From Segatella copri (GTDB lineage: Bacteria > Bacteroidota > Bacteroidia > Bacteroidales > Bacteroidaceae): a stretch of 64,000 nt of DNA. Position numbers and translations under genes: made by a program. Positions 32,128 through 41,138 of this stretch are shown here, piece after piece (positions within the stretch are counted from its first letter, which is position 1; each line of letters begins with the position of its first letter). Below the pieces are notes generated by a model, which ran no database searches, had not been told where the DNA came from, and saw nothing but the letters and a program-made list of their open reading frames with translations. The DNA lies in the NCBI RefSeq assembly GCF_015074785.1, contig NZ_CP042464.1, positions 1,178,001 to 1,242,000 on the forward strand. The letters are read 5' to 3'.

Positions 32128-32286
32128 TTAATCCTTGAAGAAATCCTTAACAGCCTCGTTTGGTACCATCTTCTCATCGAAAACGTATGCACCAGTCTTA
32201 GGGCTCTTAACCATCTTGATAACCTTTGTATATGCGCGACCATCCATGTTACCTTCGTGGAGGGTAGCGACCGCTTTCTTTGCCAT
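32128..32286 (-). CDS. DUF4295 family protein (52 aa)
   Basis: A 52-residue basic protein, MAKKAVATLHEGNMDGRAYT continuing to KMVPNEAVKDFFKD, matching DUF4295. This tiny family is found directly after rpmG (L33) and rpmB (L28) in Bacteroidota and is often grouped with ribosomal proteins; its role at the ribosome is inferred from that context and from its composition. The start is ATG at 32286, 43 bases after the rpmG stop. It is the last gene of the ribosomal cluster, where ftsY commonly follows in relatives; here the accessory island begins. Confidence 0.88.
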   Translation of the reverse strand: MAKKAVATLHEGNMDGRAYTKVIKMVKSPKTGAYVFDEKMVPNEAVKDFFKD

Positions 32287-32329
32287 AGTCTATTTAAATT
32301 GATAAAATTATTAAACTTGTAAGCTAAAC

Positions 32330-32518
32330 TTACTTAATCTCCTTGTGAAGAGTCATCTTCTTAAGGATTGGGTTGTACTTCATCAACTCAAGACGCTCAG
32401 GAGTGTTCTTACGATTCTTTGTAGTCACGTAACGGCTTGTACCTGGCATACCACTGTTCTTGTGTTCAGTGCACTCGAGGATAACCTGTACTCTATTACC
32501 TTTTGCTTTCTTTGCCAT
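32330..32518 (-). CDS. rpmG: 50S ribosomal protein L33
   Basis: A 62-residue basic protein of normal length for Bacteroidota L33. It begins [20 protein letters not shown] and contains [19 protein letters not shown] and the C-terminal [15 protein letters not shown]. The zinc-binding CxxC pairs of some L33 forms are absent, indicating the zinc-free paralogue. L33 sits near the E site of the large subunit. It lies 5 bases downstream of rpmB and is cotranscribed with it. Confidence 0.97.
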   Translation of the reverse strand: MAKKAKGNRVQVILECTEHKNSGMPGTSRYVTTKNRKNTPERLELMKYNPILKKMTLHKEIK

Positions 32519-32523
32519 GATAT

Positions 32524-32787
32524 TTATTCTCCTATAACTTTAATGTCCTTCCAATCTACGTAGCCCTTCTTTACTGCCTGATTCAAAGCAGCATCGAGAC
32601 CTACCTTATTAATAAGACGAAGACCAGCAGCACTGATCTTGAGGCTGATCCAGCAACCCTCTTCTACATAGTAGAATTTCTTGCTGAAGAGGTTAACATC
32701 AAAGCTTCTCTTTGTACGGTGCTTTGAGTGAGACACATTGCAACCTAACTGTGCCTTCTTACCTGTAATTTGACAAATCTTAGACAT
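32524..32787 (-). CDS. rpmB: 50S ribosomal protein L28
   Basis: An 87-residue protein with the L28 signatures [20 protein letters not shown], then [20 protein letters not shown], and [21 protein letters not shown]28 belongs to the large ribosomal subunit near the E site. It is the first gene of the rpmB-rpmG-DUF4295 cluster and has a consensus promoter just upstream at 32840-32870. Only one CxxC-like pair is seen, in line with a zinc-independent form. Confidence 0.97.
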   Translation of the reverse strand: MSKICQITGKKAQLGCNVSHSKHRTKRSFDVNLFSKKFYYVEEGCWISLKISAAGLRLINKVGLDAALNQAVKKGYVDWKDIKVIGE

Positions 32788-32839
32788 TTCTATCTTTAAT
32801 TTTGTAATTCGTTAATTGATACCTATTCCAAACAGAGTG

Positions 32840-32870
32840 CAAAATTACAAAATAATTTGGTAATAACAAA
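32840..32870 (-). promoter_or_regulatory. Promoter of rpmB-rpmG-DUF4295
   Basis: On the minus strand TTTG (32867-32870), 19 bases, TAATTTTG (32840-32847). An exact consensus arrangement. Confidence 0.82.
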
Positions 32871-32933
32871 ATAATCCCTAAAAGAACGCTATCTTTTAAG
32901 GATTATTAATATTTAGTAGCCTTAAATTAGCAA

Positions 32934-33446
32934 TTAAGCCTCTTTTTTAAGTTCTTCTGCATGTTCTTTCAAGAATTCGAGCATGCCTTTAAGCGCTGTA
33001 TTTGTGGCAATTGCAAGGTTGATGTCACGTCCGAAATCATCGGTGAGTTTTACCACGCGAACATCGTTCTTATCGCCATAACCTACATAGATTGTGCCCA
33101 CAGGAATGGCTGGAGTTCCACCCGTTGGACCAGCCACGCCCGTTGCTGAAATGGCGAAGTCTACATTCAGGGTCTTGATTGTGCCGAGCACCATCTCCCT
33201 AGCCACTTCTTCGCAAACGGCAGTCTGCTCCTCCAGAACCTCATGGCTCACGCCCAGAAGATTCTCCTTTACCTCGTTGGTGTAGCTTACTACACCACCC
33301 TTGAAGTAATTGCTGGCACCTGGCACAGAAATCAGCGCCTCGGCGATACGACCGCCTGTGCAGCTCTCTGCTGTGCCTACTGTCTTGTCACTGTTGTAGA
33401 GCATCTCCTGGATGCCCTTGCTCAATATCTTTGTTTCAAATTCCAT
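32934..33446 (-). CDS. cinA: CinA C-terminal domain protein (nicotinamide-nucleotide amidase family)
   Basis: A 170-residue PncC-type protein made only of the C-terminal domain of CinA. Marks are TVGTAESCTGGRIAEALISV, ASNYFKGGVVSYTNEVKENL, and the ATGVAGPTGGTPAIPVGTIY loop. Members deamidate nicotinamide mononucleotide to NaMN in NAD salvage. The N-terminal molybdopterin-like domain of full-length CinA is lacking, as in E. coli PncC. It is followed (in gene order) by tsaD across a repeat element; the gene pair order tsaD-cinA is common in Bacteroidota. Confidence 0.92.
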   Translation of the reverse strand: MEFETKILSKGIQEMLYNSDKTVGTAESCTGGRIAEALISVPGASNYFKGGVVSYTNEVKENLLGVSHEVLEEQTAVCEEVAREMVLGTIKTLNVDFAISATGVAGPTGGTPAIPVGTIYVGYGDKNDVRVVKLTDDFGRDINLAIATNTALKGMLEFLKEHAEELKKEA

Positions 33447-33459
33447 CTTTTTTAGTTTA

Positions 33460-33537
33460 CAGTTTACAATTTATAGTTTATAGCATGAACCACCTTGAAA
33501 CAAGATTGCCCTATTAACTATAAACTATAAACTCTTA
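33460..33537. repeat. Palindromic AT-rich repeat between cinA and tsaD
   Basis: AGTTTATAG-type units, a GC-richer spacer beginning CATGAACCACCTTGAAACAA and ending TTGCCC, then inverted CTATAAACT units. Similar copies lie at 34570-34672 and 34673-34753. Confidence 0.85.
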
Positions 33538-33538
33538 A

Positions 33539-34564
33539 TTACTTAAATGTTACTTTACTATAGGCTGGCAAGTCGATGGTTGCAAACTCACCATCACGAT
33601 ACTTGAAGGTTCCCACGCAGCCTATCATCGCCGCATTATCGGTAGTATAGCTGAACTTTGGGATGTAGATAGTCCAGCCGAAGCGCTTGGCATGGTCGCG
33701 GAAAGCGTTGCGCAAACCATTATTGGCGCTCACACCTCCAGCTACAGCCACATGCTTGATGCCGGTCTGCTTGACAGCCATGCGGAGTTTCTTCATCAGA
33801 ATATCAACGATGGTAAACTCTATGCTGGCAGCCAGATCGTACTTGTTCTTCTCAACAAAGTCAGGATCAGCAGCCACCCATTTGCGCAAGCTGTAGAGAA
33901 AACTTGTCTTGAAACCTGAGAAACTGTAGTTCAAACCCGGAATATGAGGCTCAGAGAAACTGAATGCCTTCGGATTGCCCTGGCGTGCATACTTATCTAC
34001 GACAGGACCACCAGGATACCCCCACTCCAGCACCTTGGCACACTTGTCAATAGCCTCGCCAGCCGCATCATCGATGGTCTGTCCCAGCACTTCCATATCG
34101 TTGTAGGCATTCACCTTTACGATCTGCGAATTTCCACCGCTCACGAGAAGACAGATGAATGGGAATGGAGGTGCGCTCTGGTCATCATCGCTCTCCTTGA
34201 TGAAATGAGCCATCACATGACCCTGCAGATGGTTTACATCTATCATCGGGATATTGAGCGAACGGGCGAATCCCTTAGCAAAGCTTACACCCACGAGAAG
34301 CGAGCCCATCAGACCCGGACCACGGGTGAAGGCTACGGCAGAAAGATCTTCCTTCTTGATGCCGGCACGCGCGATGGCCTGGTCAACGACTGGAACCACA
34401 TTCTGCTGGTGGGCACGGGAAGCCAACTCCGGAACAACACCGCCATAAGCCTTGTGAACCTCCTGAGAGGCGGTTACATTGCTCAGCAGCACACCATTCT
34501 TGAGCACTGCGGCAGAGGTATCGTCGCAGCTGCTCTCTATACCTAATATATATATATCCTTCAT
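33539..34564 (-). CDS. tsaD: tRNA N6-adenosine threonylcarbamoyltransferase
   Basis: A 341-residue TsaD/Kae1 protein. It begins IYILGIESSCDDTSAAVL and has the metal-binding HxxxH in HLQGHVMAH, the nucleotide loop LLVSGGNSQIV, FSFSGFKTS, and AVAGGVSANNGLR. It transfers threonylcarbamoyl to A37 of tRNAs that read ANN codons, together with TsaB, TsaC and TsaE, which are not in this window. Length and motifs are normal. It is flanked on both sides by palindromic repeats. Confidence 0.97.
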   Translation of the reverse strand: MKDIYILGIESSCDDTSAAVLKNGVLLSNVTASQEVHKAYGGVVPELASRAHQQNVVPVVDQAIARAGIKKEDLSAVAFTRGPGLMGSLLVGVSFAKGFARSLNIPMIDVNHLQGHVMAHFIKESDDDQSAPPFPFICLLVSGGNSQIVKVNAYNDMEVLGQTIDDAAGEAIDKCAKVLEWGYPGGPVVDKYARQGNPKAFSFSEPHIPGLNYSFSGFKTSFLYSLRKWVAADPDFVEKNKYDLAASIEFTIVDILMKKLRMAVKQTGIKHVAVAGGVSANNGLRNAFRDHAKRFGWTIYIPKFSYTTDNAAMIGCVGTFKYRDGEFATIDLPAYSKVTFK

Positions 34565-34569
34565 TATAT

Positions 34570-34672
34570 CAAAGTTATATCAAAGTTTATAATTTATAAT
34601 TTATAGTTTATAGCATAAACCTCAAGCAAAAAATGCCCTATTAACTATTAACTATCAACTATTAACTAACTA
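34570..34672. repeat. Palindromic AT-rich repeat upstream of tsaD, copy 1
   Basis: TTTATAATTTATAG arms, the spacer CATAAACCTCAAGCAAAAAA ending TGCCC, and ATTAACTATTAACTATCAAC arms. It is adjacent to a second copy. Confidence 0.85.
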
Positions 34673-34753
34673 TAGTTTATAGCATAAAACACCTTATCCA
34701 TGAGACTCAAGCAAGAATGCCCTATTAACTATAAACTATCAACTATTAACTAA
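34673..34753. repeat. Palindromic AT-rich repeat upstream of tsaD, copy 2
   Basis: Almost the same unit as the previous one, with the spacer containing GAGACTCAAGCAAGAATGCC and TATAAACTATCAACTATTAA arms ending in the map stop region. Confidence 0.85.
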
Positions 34754-34755
34754 CA

Positions 34756-35616
34756 CTAGTGTGTAAGAATCTCCACACCTGTCTCTGTCATCACAAGCGT
34801 GTGCTCCCACTGTGCAGATGGTTTCTCATCACCGGTGATTACTTCCCATCCGTATGGATCGTCGGCATCGATGAATACCTGCCAGGTTCCCATGTTAATC
34901 ATTGGCTCAATGGTGAACACCATGCCCGGAACAAGCAGCATGCCCGTGCCTTTATGACCATAGTGAAGAACCTCAGGCTCTTCATGGAACTTGCAACCTA
35001 CGCCATGACCGCAAAGATCGCGAACCACGCCATAGCCATACTTCTTGCAATGCTTCTCGATAGCATGACCGATATCACCTACGAACGAGTATGGCTTGGC
35101 AACCTCCATACCAATTTCCAGGCATTCCTTGGCTACGCGAACCAGCTGCTCTTTTTCAGGAGTAGTTTTGCCGCCAACGATGAACATACGGCTGGCATCA
35201 GCGTAATAGCCATCTACGATGGTTGTCATGTCCACATTGATGATATCGCCCTCTTCGAGCACATCCTCTTCCTTAGGAATACCATGGCAAACTACTTCGT
35301 TGATAGAAGTACAAACGCTCTTAGGATAGCCTTCGTAGTTGAGGCATGCAGGAATGGCATTATGATCCTTACAATACTGCATGCAGAGATCATCAATCTC
35401 CTGGGTGTTGATTCCCGGACGGATCATCTCTGCTACCGCATCGAGACAACCGGTGTTTACGACACCACTCTTGCGGATGCCTTCTATCTGTTCTGGAGTT
35501 TTAATCAAGTCACGGGTAGGAACAAGTTTACCCTTGTTTTCCCAAAACATTACCTGCTTGTCGAGCTCTGTAAGAGGCTGACCTGGCAAGCAATGCCATC
35601 TTTTCTTCTTAATCAT
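34756..35616 (-). CDS. map: Methionine aminopeptidase, type I
   Basis: A 286-residue type I enzyme with a 40-residue N-terminal extension (MIKKKRWHCLPGQPLTELDK onward). The catalytic domain shows NEVVCHGIP with the catalytic His, and the metal ligands Asp in INVDMT and DGYYADASRMF, His in CGHGVGCKFHEEP, Glu in TIEPMI and Glu in WEHTLVMT. It removes the initiator methionine from nascent proteins. It has its own consensus promoter at 35645-35675, and the repeats at 34570-34753 separate it from tsaD. Confidence 0.96.
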   Translation of the reverse strand: MIKKKRWHCLPGQPLTELDKQVMFWENKGKLVPTRDLIKTPEQIEGIRKSGVVNTGCLDAVAEMIRPGINTQEIDDLCMQYCKDHNAIPACLNYEGYPKSVCTSINEVVCHGIPKEEDVLEEGDIINVDMTTIVDGYYADASRMFIVGGKTTPEKEQLVRVAKECLEIGMEVAKPYSFVGDIGHAIEKHCKKYGYGVVRDLCGHGVGCKFHEEPEVLHYGHKGTGMLLVPGMVFTIEPMINMGTWQVFIDADDPYGWEVITGDEKPSAQWEHTLVMTETGVEILTH

Positions 35617-35644
35617 TGTATTATGTATTTAATATTTGCGACTG

Positions 35645-35675
35645 CAAAAGTACATTTTTTATTGCAGAGCACAAA
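35645..35675 (-). promoter_or_regulatory. Promoter of map
   Basis: On the minus strand TTTG (35672-35675), 19 bases, TACTTTTG (35645-35652). Confidence 0.82.
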
Positions 35676-35724
35676 ATAAAATGGCAATTATTTGCATTTT
35701 AGTGCAAATAATCACCACAAATAA

Positions 35725-36345
35725 TTACTTCAAATGCTCATAAATCTTATCGCACCAGTCTTCTCCATTCTGCGGACAATAAGTAAACAGACCCAACTCA
35801 GATGCTGAGCAGCAGTTACGGGGACCATCATCAATAAACAGGCACTCCTCTGGCATAATCTTCTCCTGAGAAAGGACATAACGGAAGAAATTCTCATCCG
35901 GCTTCATATACTTCACCTCATAAGAACGGTACATCGCATCGAAATAATCACCAATAGGATGACCATCGCCGGAGAATGCCTCGCTGTCTACCCAGGCAGA
36001 AACATAAGGGTTGGTATTACTGAGCAAGATTACACGGTAGCCCTGCTTCTTAAGATTGCGGAGAGTAACCAGATTGCGTTCTGGAATTTCCTTCATGTAG
36101 CCCAGCCAGCAATGCTGCAGTTCCTCGAAGGTTACCTCGCGGCCAATCTTCTTGCACACTTCCCGACGGTATTCCTCCTCGGAAATCTTGCCCTCTTCCA
36201 GCTGGCCGTTCAAGCCAACCTGCTTATAAGGGTCCATCTTCTCTGCAAACTCCTTCATACCCAACTCAATGAAACGTTTGCCTGCCTCATTCTCGTCGAG
36301 GGTGATGATGACACCACCCATATCAAAAATCACAGTTTTAATCAT
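35725..36345 (-). CDS. HAD-family phosphatase (YihX-like)
   Basis: A 206-residue haloacid-dehalogenase-type phosphatase. Motif I is VIFDMGGVIITLDE (nucleophile Asp, then Met in place of the usual second Asp region, as in YihX-like members), motif II VILLSNTNPY, motif III Lys in the KYMKPDENFF segment, and motif IV LFIDDGPRN. The cap is the helical C1 type. YihX-type enzymes act on sugar phosphates such as glucose-1-phosphate, but the substrate here is unknown. It lies 35 bases downstream of metH on the same strand and is probably read with it. Confidence 0.85.
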   Translation of the reverse strand: MIKTVIFDMGGVIITLDENEAGKRFIELGMKEFAEKMDPYKQVGLNGQLEEGKISEEEYRREVCKKIGREVTFEELQHCWLGYMKEIPERNLVTLRNLKKQGYRVILLSNTNPYVSAWVDSEAFSGDGHPIGDYFDAMYRSYEVKYMKPDENFFRYVLSQEKIMPEECLFIDDGPRNCCSASELGLFTYCPQNGEDWCDKIYEHLK

Positions 36346-36380
36346 ATAATTATCCTAAAAACGTTGTATTCTTTATCTTG

Positions 36381-39164
36381 TCAGAACAGCTCCAGCTTGT
36401 TCTTTCTTGCCTCTGAGAGCGAGGCTATCTTAGCCTGCTCTTCATGATAGTTCTGGCGAAGTTTCTCGTAGCGTTCCTTCAGTTCCGCCTCAAACTTAGG
36501 ACATTCAGCCTCGTTGAGGAATCGGGCACAGATTCCGGCATTGAGCGATGCGTCCTTCACCCAGATGACCGGTCCGTCATATTCAGGCGCAATCTTCAGA
36601 GCCACATGCAGTTCGCTCGTCGTTGCCCCACCTACCATGATAGGAATGCGCAAACCAGCCTTCTGCATTTCTCGGGCCACATGAACCATTTCTTCAAGCG
36701 AAGGGGTGATAAGTCCGCTCAAACCGATTGCATCTACCTTTTCATCGATAGCTTTCTGTACAATCTGTTCGGCTGGAACCATCACACCTAAGTCGATGAT
36801 TTCGTAATTGTTACATGACATAACCACGCATACGATGTTCTTTCCGATATCATGAACATCGCCCTTCACAGTTGCCATCAGAATCTTGCCGGCAGTTGTT
36901 GCTCCACCCTGTTTTTCTGCCTCGATATGAGGCTGAAGGATAGAAACTGCCGATTTCATCGTGCGAGCCGTCTTGACAACCTGCGGCAAGAACATTTCGC
37001 CTTTTCCAAAAAGTTCGCCTACCAGGTTCATGCCGTCCATCAGAGGACCCTCAATTACGTTTACTGCATGAGGATATTTGGCAAGTGCTTCGTCAATATC
37101 CTGCTGCAGGAAATCGGTGATTCCCTTTCTCAGCGCATACTTCAGACGTTCTTCCACACTCTCCTTTCGCCATTCAGGAGCAGCCGGTTTCTTGGGAGCA
37201 ACACCGCCTGCCTTAGCTGCAGCCTTGGCAGCATCAGCCTGGGCTTTTATCTCTGCCGCAAGCTCGATGAGTTCGTCAGCTGCACCTTTCCTTCTATTCA
37301 GCACCACATCCTCGATGAGAAGAAGCTGTTCTTCAGGAATTTTATTGTAATCCATTCTGGCTTTGGCATTTACAATACCAAAGTCCATACCTACCTGCTG
37401 GGCATGATGCAGGAAAACACAATGGATAGCCTCACGGATGTAAGTATTGCCACGGAATGAGAACGAGAGGTTACTGACACCTCCGCTGACATGTGCGCCA
37501 GGCAGGTTCTGATGAATCCACTCCGTTGCACGGATGAACTCAACGGCATAATTATCATGCTCCTCCATACCGGTAGCTATGGCAAGTACGTTCGGGTCGA
37601 AGATGATATCGAGCGGATTCATGCCCAACTTGTCTACCAGAAGATGATAAGCACGTTCTGCTATCTCGATGCGGCGCTCGAAAGTGGTAGCCTGACCAAC
37701 CTCATCAAAACACATCACAACAACGGCTGCACCATAGCGCAACACATCGCGGGCATGAGAAAGGAATACTTCCTCACCCTCCTTCAAACTGATGGAATTG
37801 ACAATACACTTGCCCTGGCAGCACTTCAAGCCAGCCACGATGACGTCCCATTTGGAAGAATCGATCATCACCGGAACCTTCGCAATGTCAGGTTCGGCTG
37901 CAATCATATTCAGGAAATTAACCATCTCGGCTTTCGCATCAAGCAAACCATCGTCCATATTCACGTCAACGACAGCTGCTCCATCAGCCACTTGCTTTCT
38001 GGCAATACCGATGGCTTCTTCATAATTCTTTTCGTTAATCAAACGCAGGAACTTCCTGCTACCAGCTACGTTACAGCGTTCACCCACGTTGACAAACCGA
38101 CTGGCGTCAACCGGCAAATGTACGGAATCATCGACCTGCAGAAGGTCTAATCCCGAGAGCCACATATACTTAGGTTTCTCCACCACCTGGTGCGGCTTCT
38201 TACCCTCAGCGATACGGGCATAATGAGCGATGAATTCGGGACTTGTACCGCAGCATCCGCCAATGATGTTCACGATACCTTCATCGATGAATTCGGCTAT
38301 TTGCGGAGCCATCGATTCGGCTGTCTCATCATATTCGCCCATTTCGTTAGGCAAACCGGCATTAGGATGCGCACTAATATAATAAGGTGCAACCTGAGCC
38401 ATGTGCTCGATGAAAGGTTTCATCTGAGGAGCACCAAAGGCGCAGTTCATGCCGACAGAGAAGATAGGATAAGGAGAAAGCGAAGCAAGGAAAGCATCTA
38501 CTGTCTGACCGCTGAGCGTTCTGCCCGCCAGATCACTTACCGTAAGACTGATCATGACAGGCAACTCTACTCCATGTTTCTTCATCATGGTGAGCGCTGC
38601 ATCTATCATCGCCTTGCAGTTGAGTGTATCAAAGATGGTTTCGATGAGAATCACGTCAGCACCGCCTTCGATAAGTCCGTCCACCTGTTCGCATACATCG
38701 GTGAAAAGTTCATCGTAGGTAATCTCGCGGGCGGCAGGATTGCTGACGTCCGGACTCATGGAGCAAGTCTTGTTGGTTGGTCCCACATCTCCTGCAACGA
38801 AGCGAGGTTTATCAGGCGTAGAAAACTTATCGCATTCGATACGTGCCAGTCGGGCACCCTCGAAAGCCATTTCGCGGGCGCAGTTCTCCAGGTGATAATC
38901 AGCCTGCGAAATGCGCTGGCACGAAAAAGTATTTGCGGTAATAATATCGGCACCAGCCTCCAGGTAGCGTCGGTAAATATCAGATATCACATCAGGACGA
39001 GTAATGTTGAGCATGTCGTTGTTGCCTTTCATCATACCCGGCAAATCGCGGAACCGCTCGCCTCTGAAGTCTTCTTCTGTAAGATTATACTTCTGAATCT
39101 CAGTACCCATGGCACCATCGAGAATCAGAATTTTCTCCTTCACAATCTCTCTTAAATTCATCAT
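36381..39164 (-). CDS. metH: Cobalamin-dependent methionine synthase lacking the reactivation domain
   Basis: A 927-residue MetH. The homocysteine domain (1-330) has [15 protein letters not shown] and zinc Cys residues in GMNCAFGAP and [12 protein letters not shown]. The folate domain (about 345-640) has [16 protein letters not shown] and [10 protein letters not shown]. The cap and B12 domains (about 660-895) have [13 protein letters not shown], whose His is the cobalt ligand, and VGGATTS. The AdoMet-binding reactivation domain of the roughly 1200-residue enterobacterial enzyme is absent. It remethylates homocysteine using methyl-tetrahydrofolate. The start codon is 4 bases from the smpB stop. 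No cobalamin riboswitch is seen upstream. Confidence 0.95.
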   Translation of the reverse strand: MMNLREIVKEKILILDGAMGTEIQKYNLTEEDFRGERFRDLPGMMKGNNDMLNITRPDVISDIYRRYLEAGADIITANTFSCQRISQADYHLENCAREMAFEGARLARIECDKFSTPDKPRFVAGDVGPTNKTCSMSPDVSNPAAREITYDELFTDVCEQVDGLIEGGADVILIETIFDTLNCKAMIDAALTMMKKHGVELPVMISLTVSDLAGRTLSGQTVDAFLASLSPYPIFSVGMNCAFGAPQMKPFIEHMAQVAPYYISAHPNAGLPNEMGEYDETAESMAPQIAEFIDEGIVNIIGGCCGTSPEFIAHYARIAEGKKPHQVVEKPKYMWLSGLDLLQVDDSVHLPVDASRFVNVGERCNVAGSRKFLRLINEKNYEEAIGIARKQVADGAAVVDVNMDDGLLDAKAEMVNFLNMIAAEPDIAKVPVMIDSSKWDVIVAGLKCCQGKCIVNSISLKEGEEVFLSHARDVLRYGAAVVVMCFDEVGQATTFERRIEIAERAYHLLVDKLGMNPLDIIFDPNVLAIATGMEEHDNYAVEFIRATEWIHQNLPGAHVSGGVSNLSFSFRGNTYIREAIHCVFLHHAQQVGMDFGIVNAKARMDYNKIPEEQLLLIEDVVLNRRKGAADELIELAAEIKAQADAAKAAAKAGGVAPKKPAAPEWRKESVEERLKYALRKGITDFLQQDIDEALAKYPHAVNVIEGPLMDGMNLVGELFGKGEMFLPQVVKTARTMKSAVSILQPHIEAEKQGGATTAGKILMATVKGDVHDIGKNIVCVVMSCNNYEIIDLGVMVPAEQIVQKAIDEKVDAIGLSGLITPSLEEMVHVAREMQKAGLRIPIMVGGATTSELHVALKIAPEYDGPVIWVKDASLNAGICARFLNEAECPKFEAELKERYEKLRQNYHEEQAKIASLSEARKNKLELF

Positions 39165-39167
39165 TGT

Positions 39168-39647
39168 CTAAAAGTGCTTGATTGCTCTATCCATCTCTCT
39201 TCTGTCTTCCTTCTCCTTCAGAGTCTGGCGCTTGTCATACTCCTTCTTTCCCTTACAGAGAGCAATATCCACCTTGGCTCTACCGTGATTATCGATAAAG
39301 ATGAGGGTTGGAACAATGGTGAAACCAGGCTGCTTGCTGTCCTCTTCAAGACGGCGCAATTCGCGCTTGGTGAGAAGAAGCTTGCGGTCGCGGCGAGCCT
39401 CATGATTGCTGAAAGAACCATAAAAATAAGGAGAGATGTTCATTCCCTTGACCCAAAGTTCGCCCTGATAGAAATCGCAATAACAATCTACCAGCGAAGC
39501 CTTTCCGCCACGGATTGACTTTATCTCTGTACCCGTAAGCACAATGCCTGCGGTATAAGTATCAACGAAGAAGTACTCGAACGAAGCCTTCTTGTTGCGT
39601 ATCTGTATCGGACTCTTCTTACGGAGTTCCTGTTCTTGCTTGTTCAT
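39168..39647 (-). CDS. smpB: SsrA-binding protein (tmRNA partner)
   Basis: A 159-residue SmpB of normal length. Characteristic parts are [37 protein letters not shown], and [10 protein letters not shown]. The [20 protein letters not shown] part and the basic tail [20 protein letters not shown] are also present. SmpB brings tmRNA to stalled ribosomes for trans-translation. It is the first gene of a probable smpB-metH-HAD unit, with only 3 bases to metH. The tmRNA gene itself is not in this window. Confidence 0.97.
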   Translation of the reverse strand: MNKQEQELRKKSPIQIRNKKASFEYFFVDTYTAGIVLTGTEIKSIRGGKASLVDCYCDFYQGELWVKGMNISPYFYGSFSNHEARRDRKLLLTKRELRRLEEDSKQPGFTIVPTLIFIDNHGRAKVDIALCKGKKEYDKRQTLKEKEDRREMDRAIKHF

Positions 39648-39670
39648 ATATATAATAATGTATTATAAGT

Positions 39671-40180
39671 TTATAGTTTGACAATTTCGCAGAAATTGTC
39701 GATATGATCATCGATGTAGAAGGCAACCTTGCTGGTCCACTCTTCTTCGTTCTCAACGAACTCATCGTCAAAATCATCAAACTCAGGAAATTTCTCGTAG
39801 AGCGCCATAAACTCCTCATCGGTCAGATCGCGCTCAATCTCCTCATGGTTTGTCTTATACAGGAAATGACTCTTCTTGATGAGTTTGGCGAGTTCTGTCA
39901 ATCCCCAGTTTTTAAACGCCTTGTCGGTAGGGTTCTTCCAGAGGAAAGCACCGTAACCGTTATGTATGAGCTGAACCATTCCGCCATCCATCATCTCCTC
40001 ATGCAGGATATCCCAAGCCAGAAGAGTAATCTGGTCGCTGTTGAGCTGCGCCATGGTTTCGGCAGTCAGTTCACCACCAATCGCTTCGCGGATAGCGTCC
40101 ACGAAAGCCTTTACAAATTCATCCATGCCTGCCTCGGCAGCCTGCTGAAGTCTGGCATCGTTTATCTTTACTTCGATCAT
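39671..40180 (-). CDS. DMP19/DUF4375-like protein
   Basis: A 169-residue acidic protein. The central MDGGMVQLIHNGYGAFLWKN stretch is the main DMP19/DUF4375 feature, and the tail is very acidic (EFPEFDDFDDEFVENEEE-like). The DMP19 fold has been described as a DNA-mimic protein in Neisseria, where it relieves a repressor, so the acidic surface here is suggestive but not proof of mimicry. It has its own promoter at 40209-40239, and smpB follows 23 bases after it, so the two may be cotranscribed. Confidence 0.75.
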   Translation of the reverse strand: MIEVKINDARLQQAAEAGMDEFVKAFVDAIREAIGGELTAETMAQLNSDQITLLAWDILHEEMMDGGMVQLIHNGYGAFLWKNPTDKAFKNWGLTELAKLIKKSHFLYKTNHEEIERDLTDEEFMALYEKFPEFDDFDDEFVENEEEWTSKVAFYIDDHIDNFCEIVKL

Positions 40181-40208
40181 AATCTACAAAATTGCAATTT
40201 TCAGTTTG

Positions 40209-40239
40209 CAAAGATACATGAAATTGTGCATAAACCCAA
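40209..40239 (-). promoter_or_regulatory. Promoter of the DMP19-like gene
   Basis: On the minus strand TTGG (40236-40239), 19 bases, TATCTTTG (40209-40216). Confidence 0.72.
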
Positions 40240-40311
40240 GAAAAAATCTAAATATTAGGTTAAAGAGTTAAAAAGAATACCCAATTTTAGGTATTTTCCG
40301 GATTTTTTTTG

Positions 40312-40319
40312 TACTTTTG
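40312..40319 (+). promoter_or_regulatory. -7 element of the Fe-S scaffold/GGGtGRT pair
   Basis: TACTTTTG fits TAnnTTTG; no clear -33 box. The leader of about 95 bases contains a GGTG-ATGG-CACC hairpin at 40334-40345. Confidence 0.65.
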
Positions 40320-40421
40320 TGCTCGGAATTGAGGTGATGGCACCGATGTTTCAGCAAAACAATATGAATTAAGTACAGAACTTTATACTTATAATATTCA
40401 TTAATATAAAATTTAGCGAAT

Positions 40422-41123
40422 ATGATCTATTCTAAAGAAGTAGACAACATGTGCGTTGTCGCTAAGGGTCCTAACCACGGACCAGCTCCAATTCCTGAAG
40501 AGGGAAAATGGATTCAGGCAAAAGAGATCAAAGACATCTCTGGTTATACTCACGGTGTGGGTTGGTGTGCTCCTCAGCAGGGTGCTTGCAAGCTCTCTTT
40601 GAACATCAAGGAAGGCGTTATTCAGGAGGCTCTTGTTGAGACTATCGGTTGTACTGGTATGACTCACTCAGCTGCTATGGCTTCTGAGATTCTCCCAGGC
40701 AAGACTATTCTTGAGGCTTTGAACACTGACCTCGTATGCGATGCTATCAATACAGCTATGCGCGAGCTCTTCCTCCAGATTGTTTACGGTCGTAGCCAGA
40801 GCGCTTTCTCTGAGGGCGGTCTCGTTATCGGTGCAGGTCTTGAGGACTTGGGTAAGGGTCTTCGTTCACAGACTGGTACTCTCTATGGTACTGTAGCTAA
40901 GGGTACACGTTACCTCGAGTTGACAGAGGGTTACATCACAAAGCAGTTCCTCGATAAGGACAGCCAGGTTTGTGGTTATGAGTATGTTCACCTCGGCAAG
41001 ATGATGGAAGCTATCAAGAACGGTATGGACGCTAACGAGGCTGTCAAGAAGTTCACAGGTAGCTACGGTCGTACAACTGCTGAGCAGGGTGTTGTTAAAG
41101 CTATTGATCCACGTAAAGAATAA
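40422..41123 (+). CDS. NifU-like iron-sulfur cluster scaffold associated with GGGtGRT protein
   Basis: A 233-residue protein related to IscU/NifU N-terminal scaffold domains. Cysteines suited for cluster binding occur in VGWCAPQQGACKLSL and ETIGCTGMTHSAAMASEILP; the helix MASEILPGKTILEALN is scaffold-like. Unlike ordinary IscU it carries a long extra region (residues 100-233) with VIGAGLEDLGKGLRSQTGTL. This variant is paired with GGGtGRT protein in anaerobes, as here (15 bases downstream). What cluster it builds and for whom is unknown. Codon usage is of the strongly expressed type. Confidence 0.82.
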   Translation: MIYSKEVDNMCVVAKGPNHGPAPIPEEGKWIQAKEIKDISGYTHGVGWCAPQQGACKLSLNIKEGVIQEALVETIGCTGMTHSAAMASEILPGKTILEALNTDLVCDAINTAMRELFLQIVYGRSQSAFSEGGLVIGAGLEDLGKGLRSQTGTLYGTVAKGTRYLELTEGYITKQFLDKDSQVCGYEYVHLGKMMEAIKNGMDANEAVKKFTGSYGRTTAEQGVVKAIDPRKE

Positions 41124-41138
41124 TAAGGAGATACAGAT

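Noticed and set aside
34759..35679. Long plus-strand frame opposite map
   Set aside because: It is antisense to map, which has every metal ligand; no independent support.
38190..39155. Long plus-strand frame opposite metH
   Set aside because: It is antisense to the MetH homocysteine-binding domain, which is complete; the translation shows no family features.
39165..39167. Cobalamin riboswitch in front of metH
   Set aside because: metH starts 4 bases after smpB, leaving no room, and I see no B12-box in front of smpB.
40320..40421. Fluoride or other riboswitch in the leader of the NifU-like gene
   Set aside because: A GGTG-ATGG-CACC hairpin is reminiscent of the fluoride-riboswitch start, but the downstream conserved parts are missing.
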